The notes under the pieces are model-generated. The model ran no database searches, was not told the origin of the DNA, and worked only from the letters and a program-made list of their open reading frames with translations. Below are positions 6,325 to 8,892 of a stretch of DNA of 8,892 nucleotides, one piece after another. The translations under genes were made by a program, and so were the position numbers. Every line of letters begins with the position of its first letter. Position 1 is the stretch's first letter. Source of the DNA: Clostridia bacterium (GTDB lineage Bacteria > Bacillota > Clostridia > Oscillospirales > Acutalibacteraceae); NCBI GenBank assembly GCA_900755995.1, contig CAAEIM010000120.1, positions 1 through 8,892 of the forward strand, written 5' to 3'.

Positions 6325-7632
6325 ATGAGCGACAAAGTATTTCTCGATATTGTAAATATGAGTATTACGGGCAGCTTTGCTATCTTAATTATTATGTTGG
6401 CACGGTTGCTGCTGAAAAAAGCTCCAAAGGTTTTCTCCTACGCATTATGGTTTGTTGCCTTTTTCCGTCTGCTTGTACCCGTTTCCTTTGAAAGCGTTTT
6501 GAGCATATTGCCGTTCAACACCACGCCGCTTTCTACGGATATGCTTTATATTGAAACCCCTTATGTGGAAACGGGTATAAAAGCAATAGACAGCGTAATC
6601 AACCCTGTTGTAGCAACTGAGGTTTTCGATTCTACCGCAAATGTATATCAGATATTTACCTTTTGGGGGAAGATTATATGGTTCATCGGCGTTTGTGCGT
6701 TTTGCCTGTATAGCATACGCTCATATTCCAAACTCAAAAAGAAATTACAGAGTGCCGTCCTTCTTCGGGATAATATTTATATTTCGCAAGTAGTCGGCAC
6801 GCCCTTTGCGCTTGGATTGCGAAATCCAAAAATATACTTGCCGAGCAATTTGGCTGACGCACAGGAATATGTAATTGCCCACGAACAGACGCATCTCGCT
6901 CGGCGTGATAACCTTGCGAAGATATTAGGATATGTTGTTCTTATCCTGCATTGGTTTAACCCTCTTGTGTGGCTTGCGTTCAAGCTGTTCGTTACCGATA
7001 TGGAAATGTCCTGCGATGAAAGCGTAATCAGAAATTCAAAGGAGGATATTCGCAAAGAATACAGCCGGTCGCTTTTAGAGCTTTCTATTGAAAAAAGCAC
7101 ACTTGGCGTACCGATGGCGTTTGCCGAGGGAAATCCCAAAGAAAGGATAAAGAATGTTATGAAATCAAACACGAAAAAAATAATTGGATTTGCAGGTTTA
7201 GGGGCGGTAATTTTGATTGTGGTCATTGCAATATGCCTTATTCCTAACCGTCCGCAGTATGCGACGGCAAAGGATGCTATTACGGGCATTCCCGCAATAG
7301 CTACGCAGTCCGCAACTCAAGCTGCAATAAAGACTGCCGATGGAAATACAACCATTACAGACAGTGAAGGCTTCAATCAACTGCTGAACTTCATAGAAGG
7401 CATTGAGGTCAACACGAAAGAAGTCAAGAGAGGCTCTTGGAATGACAGCGAGGGAAATAATAAAATTACATTTTACCGAGCAGACAATTCTATGGACTCC
7501 GTAATCAGCTTCACTTCTGATTATTCTAAAATTTGGATTGAAACAAACGCAACGCTTTCTTTCACATATAGTGTGAAAGATCCAGCAGAAGTGCAAAAGG
7601 GACTTGCGGCTTTCCTTGGCAGCAATAGCTAA
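6325..7632 (+). CDS. M56-family membrane metallopeptidase (BlaR1/MecR1-like sensor)
   Basis: A 435-residue sensor-protease, partner of the BlaI-type repressor. Spans near residues 12-30 and 34-58, a span near 112-130, then the M56 zinc domain: HEQTH (186-190; His186, Glu187, His190) with an acidic ligand in MEMSCDE (Glu227 or Glu232), flanked by the span LGYVVLILHWFNPLVWLAF. A last span (about 286-306, IIGFAGLGAVILIVVIAICL) leads to an outer domain of about 130 residues. BlaR1 and MecR1 end in a penicillin-binding domain of about 250 residues; this one is too short and I see no such motifs, so the signal is probably not a beta-lactam. ATG 6325 (GAGG at 6314-6317) is favoured; ATG 6319 overlaps the repressor's TGA. 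Confidence 0.9.
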   Translation: MSDKVFLDIVNMSITGSFAILIIMLARLLLKKAPKVFSYALWFVAFFRLLVPVSFESVLSILPFNTTPLSTDMLYIETPYVETGIKAIDSVINPVVATEVFDSTANVYQIFTFWGKIIWFIGVCAFCLYSIRSYSKLKKKLQSAVLLRDNIYISQVVGTPFALGLRNPKIYLPSNLADAQEYVIAHEQTHLARRDNLAKILGYVVLILHWFNPLVWLAFKLFVTDMEMSCDESVIRNSKEDIRKEYSRSLLELSIEKSTLGVPMAFAEGNPKERIKNVMKSNTKKIIGFAGLGAVILIVVIAICLIPNRPQYATAKDAITGIPAIATQSATQAAIKTADGNTTITDSEGFNQLLNFIEGIEVNTKEVKRGSWNDSEGNNKITFYRADNSMDSVISFTSDYSKIWIETNATLSFTYSVKDPAEVQKGLAAFLGSNS

Positions 7633-7681
7633 GGTAATCTTGCGTTTGTGATGTTGCCATAAGTCGGAGGAAATATGCCTA

Positions 7682-7870
7682 ATGCAAAAAGAAAAGTTCA
7701 TACTATGCCCAGTCTGCGGCAACAAAACAAGGGTGCAGATACGGGAGGATACAGAGCTAAAGAACTTCCCGCTATTCTGCCCCAAGTGCCATAAGCAGAC
7801 ATTGATAAATGCAAAGCAACTGAATATCACAAAAGCAGAAGTGCCAGACGCTAAGACGCAGAGCCGATAA
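7682..7870 (+). CDS. Cysteine-rich KTR-domain protein
   Basis: A 62-residue protein with two zinc-finger-like pairs, CPVC (9-12) and CPKC (33-36), the NKTR motif (14-17), and a C-terminus EVPDAKTQSR that I recognise from small ICE proteins, including the one downstream of tet(M) in Tn916. Probably binds one zinc; function unknown. The GGAGG at 7666-7670 is 11 bases from ATG 7682. A nearer ATG at 7675 starts a different frame (39 codons, to 7794) that lacks the family motifs, so the start is awkward and a small indel near the N-terminus is possible. The C-terminal codons run into the stem of the terminator. It marks the return from cargo to ICE backbone. Confidence 0.85.
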   Translation: MQKEKFILCPVCGNKTRVQIREDTELKNFPLFCPKCHKQTLINAKQLNITKAEVPDAKTQSR

Positions 7871-7914
7871 CCCTTTCTCCAACTGTAAGGAGAATGGTTA
7901 TCGGCTCTATTTTT
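7860..7914 (+). terminator. Strong terminator between convergent genes
   Basis: AGAGCCGATAACC (7860-7872) pairs perfectly with GGTTATCGGCTCT (7896-7908), extended inside by TTCTCC/GGAGAA (7875-7880 and 7889-7894), then ATTTTTATT. The stem starts inside the KTR gene. It ends the forward cargo transcript; the reverse-strand gene stops 5 bases beyond it and may use the same stem, though no T-run exists on that side. Confidence 0.9.
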
Positions 7915-8248
7915 ATTCCTTTTCTGTTTGGCTCTCCAATGCTGCTTTGACGGTTGCTCTGATGATTTTCAGAGAACGGTCGTCGCAGCTGTAAAGCATA
8001 CGAACAAGATCTTCCACTTCCGAATCTTTGACCGGCTTCTCTGGGTAGAAGATCAAGTTCCCGTCAATGGCTAATTCCCGGACGATTTTCTTGAGGACTT
8101 CAAATGTTGGTACTTTGCCCTCATTCTCGATCCTGTATAAGTATCGCTCTGAAATTCCAACTCGTGCGGTCAGTTCCTCGACGGTCAAATCGGACTTATC
8201 CCGCGCTGTCTTGATGATTTCTCCGAGCGTTTCAGGTCGTTTCTGCAC
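7913..8248 (-). CDS. XRE-family regulator, Tn916 Orf9-like
   Basis: A 111-residue cytoplasmic regulator with a Cro/C1-type HTH at about 5-60 (LGEIIKTARDKSDLTVEELTAR, then ISERYLYRIENEGKVPTFEVLK), followed by an acidic linker and a C-terminal helix (DDRSLKIIRATVKAALES). Size, reverse orientation and place after a KTR gene match Orf9 of Tn916, which is implicated in controlling the element's transfer and excision genes; that role is inferred here. The start is GTG at 8248-8246: GGAGGTGA (8263-8256) stands 7 bases before it, and the product begins QKRPETLG. The frame is open to an ATG at 8314, but that would run through the promoter region and a palindrome. It converges with the KTR gene on the shared terminator. 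Confidence 0.87.
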   Translation of the reverse strand: MQKRPETLGEIIKTARDKSDLTVEELTARVGISERYLYRIENEGKVPTFEVLKKIVRELAIDGNLIFYPEKPVKDSEVEDLVRMLYSCDDRSLKIIRATVKAALESQTEKE

Positions 8249-8260
8249 TGTGCGTTCACC

Positions 8261-8280
8261 TCCATATATAATTATATGGA
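8261..8280. promoter_or_regulatory. AT-rich palindrome, possible operator
   Basis: TCCATATA (8261-8268) and TATATGGA (8273-8280) pair around TAAT. It contains the reverse-strand -10 and touches the ribosome site of the XRE gene, so a bound dimer would block its transcription. A plausible autoregulatory site. Confidence 0.5.
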
Positions 8281-8298
8281 TTCCGTTCATGCTGATAA
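8271..8298 (-). promoter_or_regulatory. Candidate promoter of the reverse-strand XRE gene
   Basis: On the reverse strand TATAAT (8276-8271) with TTATCA (8298-8293) as a weak -35, spaced 16 bases. The start would fall near 8264, leaving almost no leader before GGAGG at 8263-8259. The -10 is perfect but the very short leader is a caution. Confidence 0.42.
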
Positions 8299-8416
8299 TG
8301 GCACAGCCGCTCAATTATTGGTGAACGCAGAGTGCAAAAAGGACTGAACTAAATACAAACACCGCCCCGCCAAATAAAAAAAACGAGGCTTTGACGGGGT
8401 GTAGAAACACGCCTAT

Positions 8417-8454
8417 ATCCCTCAAATCCGAGTTTTGGATTGGAGGGATTTTTT
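8417..8454 (+). terminator. Hairpin with T-run that also holds a ribosome site
   Basis: ATCCCTCAAATCC (8417-8429) pairs with GGATTGGAGGGAT (8437-8449), 12 of 13 positions, 7-base loop, then TTTTTT (8449-8454). By shape an intrinsic terminator, yet its 3' arm carries GGAGGG (8442-8447), 7 bases before ATG 8455. It may therefore act on transcription, translation or both. Confidence 0.7.
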
Positions 8455-8520
8455 ATGCGTTGGACTCGACATTCGGCAACTCTGCCCGTCAGAAGCCACC
8501 AATTTGATTTGCCTGCATAA
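8455..8520 (+). CDS. Possible 21-residue leader peptide
   Basis: A short frame, MRWTRHSATLPVRSHQFDLPA, starting at an ATG 7 bases after GGAGGG and stopping at TAA 8518-8520. The ribosome site lies in the 3' arm of the hairpin before it. Its place in a long leader upstream of another terminator resembles attenuation peptides such as the one before tet(M) in Tn916. I do not recognise the peptide; evidence is only the ribosome site, spacing and context, so it may not be translated. Confidence 0.4.
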   Translation: MRWTRHSATLPVRSHQFDLPA

Positions 8521-8619
8521 CGGATCGCTTGCCCGGTGAACCGTCAAAAAAAGCCTTTTCCCGCCATCGGGATATTATAGCCTATACACTGAACTGACAG
8601 ACCATTATAAATATGAATT

Positions 8620-8664
8620 AAACGCACCTGCTTTGCGGCTTCTGCCGCTTTGCAGGTGCGTTTT
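8620..8664 (+). terminator. Two-tier terminator in the leader
   Basis: AAACGCACCTGC (8620-8631) pairs perfectly with GCAGGTGCGTTT (8652-8663); a symmetric TTT/TTT internal loop follows, then a GCGGC/GCCGC tip (8635-8639 and 8644-8648) with a TTCT loop. The outer arm ends in TTTT. Strong enough to stop transcription before the 8762 gene unless it is antiterminated or a promoter lies beyond it. Confidence 0.75.
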
Positions 8665-8706
8665 GCTATATCTGCTCCTTTTGCGTGGCAGCGTTGGCTG
8701 CCGCAG

Positions 8707-8754
8707 TCCTCCGGTTGATCGTTTTGCAATTTTTCAAAACGATCGATTGGAGGA
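8707..8754 (+). promoter_or_regulatory. Hairpin that would hide the ribosome site of the 8762 gene
   Basis: GATCGTTTTG (8717-8726) pairs perfectly with CAAAACGATC (8735-8744). Outside it, GGTT/GATT pair as RNA through one A-U and three G-U pairs, then TCCTCC (8707-8712) pairs with GGAGGA (8749-8754). The result is an unbroken 20-bp RNA stem with an 8-base loop that covers the whole Shine-Dalgarno of the next gene. Confidence 0.72.
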
Positions 8755-8761
8755 AATACAA

Positions 8762-8892
8762 ATGGCAGAAGAAAAGTATGCCAAAGCAAAGTGCTTTATT
8801 CTCTCGCCCGAGGGTTACCAAGAAATCTCGTACTTGGAGCTGTGCCGCAGGCGAGATATGGAGCCGGACTATCAAAACCGGAAATTCATCCC
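8762..8892 (+). CDS. ICE regulator, possibly sigma-70-like, 5' part
   Basis: The first 43 codons of a gene that runs off the window: MAEEKYAKAKCFILSPEGYQ and onward to YQNRKFIP. ATG 8762 has GGAGG at 8749-8753, 8 bases upstream. No catalytic or HTH motif is reached. The opening resembles, from memory, small sigma-70-like regulators that in Clostridia ICEs lie between an Orf9-like gene and the excisionase and integrase genes; its place matches the Orf7/Orf8 position of Tn916. That function is a guess from context. The gene itself is likely real given its ribosome site and codon pattern, and its translation looks controlled by the hairpin over the start. Confidence 0.72.
   Translation, partial: MAEEKYAKAKCFILSPEGYQEISYLELCRRRDMEPDYQNRKFI

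Larger units (their letters stand above)
8240..8340. repeat. 21-bp inverted repeat flanking the promoter region
   Basis: The reverse-strand start region of the XRE gene (8260-8240, beginning GGTGAACGCA) reappears on the forward strand at 8320-8340 with two mismatches in 21; with one gap the match runs on through GACCTGAA/GGACTGAA. The arms enclose 59 bases that hold the palindrome and promoter. In the right arm the copied GTG opens a six-codon frame ending TAA 8350-8352. Confidence 0.75.
8341..8761 (+). promoter_or_regulatory. Long structured leader of the last gene
   Basis: About 420 bases without a normal-size gene. It holds an A-rich hairpin (CGCCCCG 8363-8369 with CGGGGTG 8395-8401, allowing one G-U), a hairpin with ribosome site and short peptide (8417-8520), a two-tier terminator (8620-8664), a small stem GGCAGC/GCTGCC (8687-8692 and 8697-8702), and a hairpin over the ribosome site of the 8762 gene. 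A possible weak promoter, TATACA (8583-8588) with TATAAA (8606-8611) at 17 bases, would start right at the terminator stem. Confidence 0.55.

Noticed and set aside
5886..7632. Beta-lactam resistance operon
   Set aside because: The repressor and protease families fit, but no beta-lactamase or penicillin-binding gene is present and the sensor domain does not match.
6777..7830. Reverse-strand frames opposite the M56 and KTR genes
   Set aside because: No motifs, no ribosome sites, and the forward genes are certain.
8249..8314. 22-residue N-terminal extension of the reverse XRE protein
   Set aside because: It would be encoded by the palindrome and promoter region; GTG 8248 has a perfect ribosome site.
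8363..8401. Transfer origin in the A-rich hairpin
   Set aside because: An inverted repeat with an A-rich loop is present, but there is no recognisable nick motif and no relaxase nearby in the window.
8544..8875. Two reverse-strand frames near the right end
   Set aside because: They cross strong hairpins and the start of the forward gene, and their products look like translated leader sequence.
1..8892. CRISPR array, tRNA, rRNA, insertion sequence or attachment site
   Set aside because: No regular repeat-spacer series, cloverleaf, transposase or recombinase gene, or paired end repeats were seen.

Overview
The window looks like part of an integrative conjugative element (ICE) from a low-to-mid-GC Gram-positive gut bacterium, most likely Clostridia. 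Reasons: strong GGAGG-type ribosome sites, Clostridia-style regulators, a VirD4/TraG coupling protein of the Tn1549 kind, and a right-hand block (cysteine-rich KTR protein, reverse-strand XRE regulator, start of a further regulator) laid out like the region after tet(M) in Tn916. Species and element names are inference; nothing here fixes them.

Layout. (1) 1-1625: 3' part of the coupling protein gene and a small winged-helix gene, visibly more GC-rich than what follows. (2) 1626-2091: no intact gene; a possibly decayed coding tail, two terminator-like hairpins, a further inverted repeat, then a promoter and a 28-bp near-palindrome. (3) 2092-5142: a tight four-gene operon of TetR regulator, ABC ATPase, compact FtsX-type permease and CPBP (CAAX-type) membrane protease. 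(4) 5143-5810: a membrane-anchored XRE regulator with its own promoter, preceded by 18-bp direct repeats at a 22-bp period. (5) 5811-7632: a BlaI/MecI-type repressor and an M56 (BlaR1/MecR1-like) membrane protease, with two matching operator boxes; the outer domain of the M56 protein shows no penicillin-binding motifs. (6) 7682-7908: KTR protein and a strong terminator. (7) 7913-8892: reverse-strand XRE regulator, then a long structured leader before a forward gene cut by the window end.

How it may work: the resistance-gene slot of a Tn916/Tn1549-like backbone appears to hold a module for sensing and handling a membrane-active or peptide-like agent: an exporter with its repressor, a membrane protease, and two further sensory regulators. 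No known drug-resistance gene is present. The substrate, and whether the three regulatory units talk to each other, cannot be read from the sequence.

The most unusual part is the right-hand leader (8240-8761): an inverted repeat around a promoter, a possible 21-codon leader peptide whose ribosome site lies in a hairpin, a two-tier terminator, and a 20-bp hairpin that would bury the ribosome site of the last gene.
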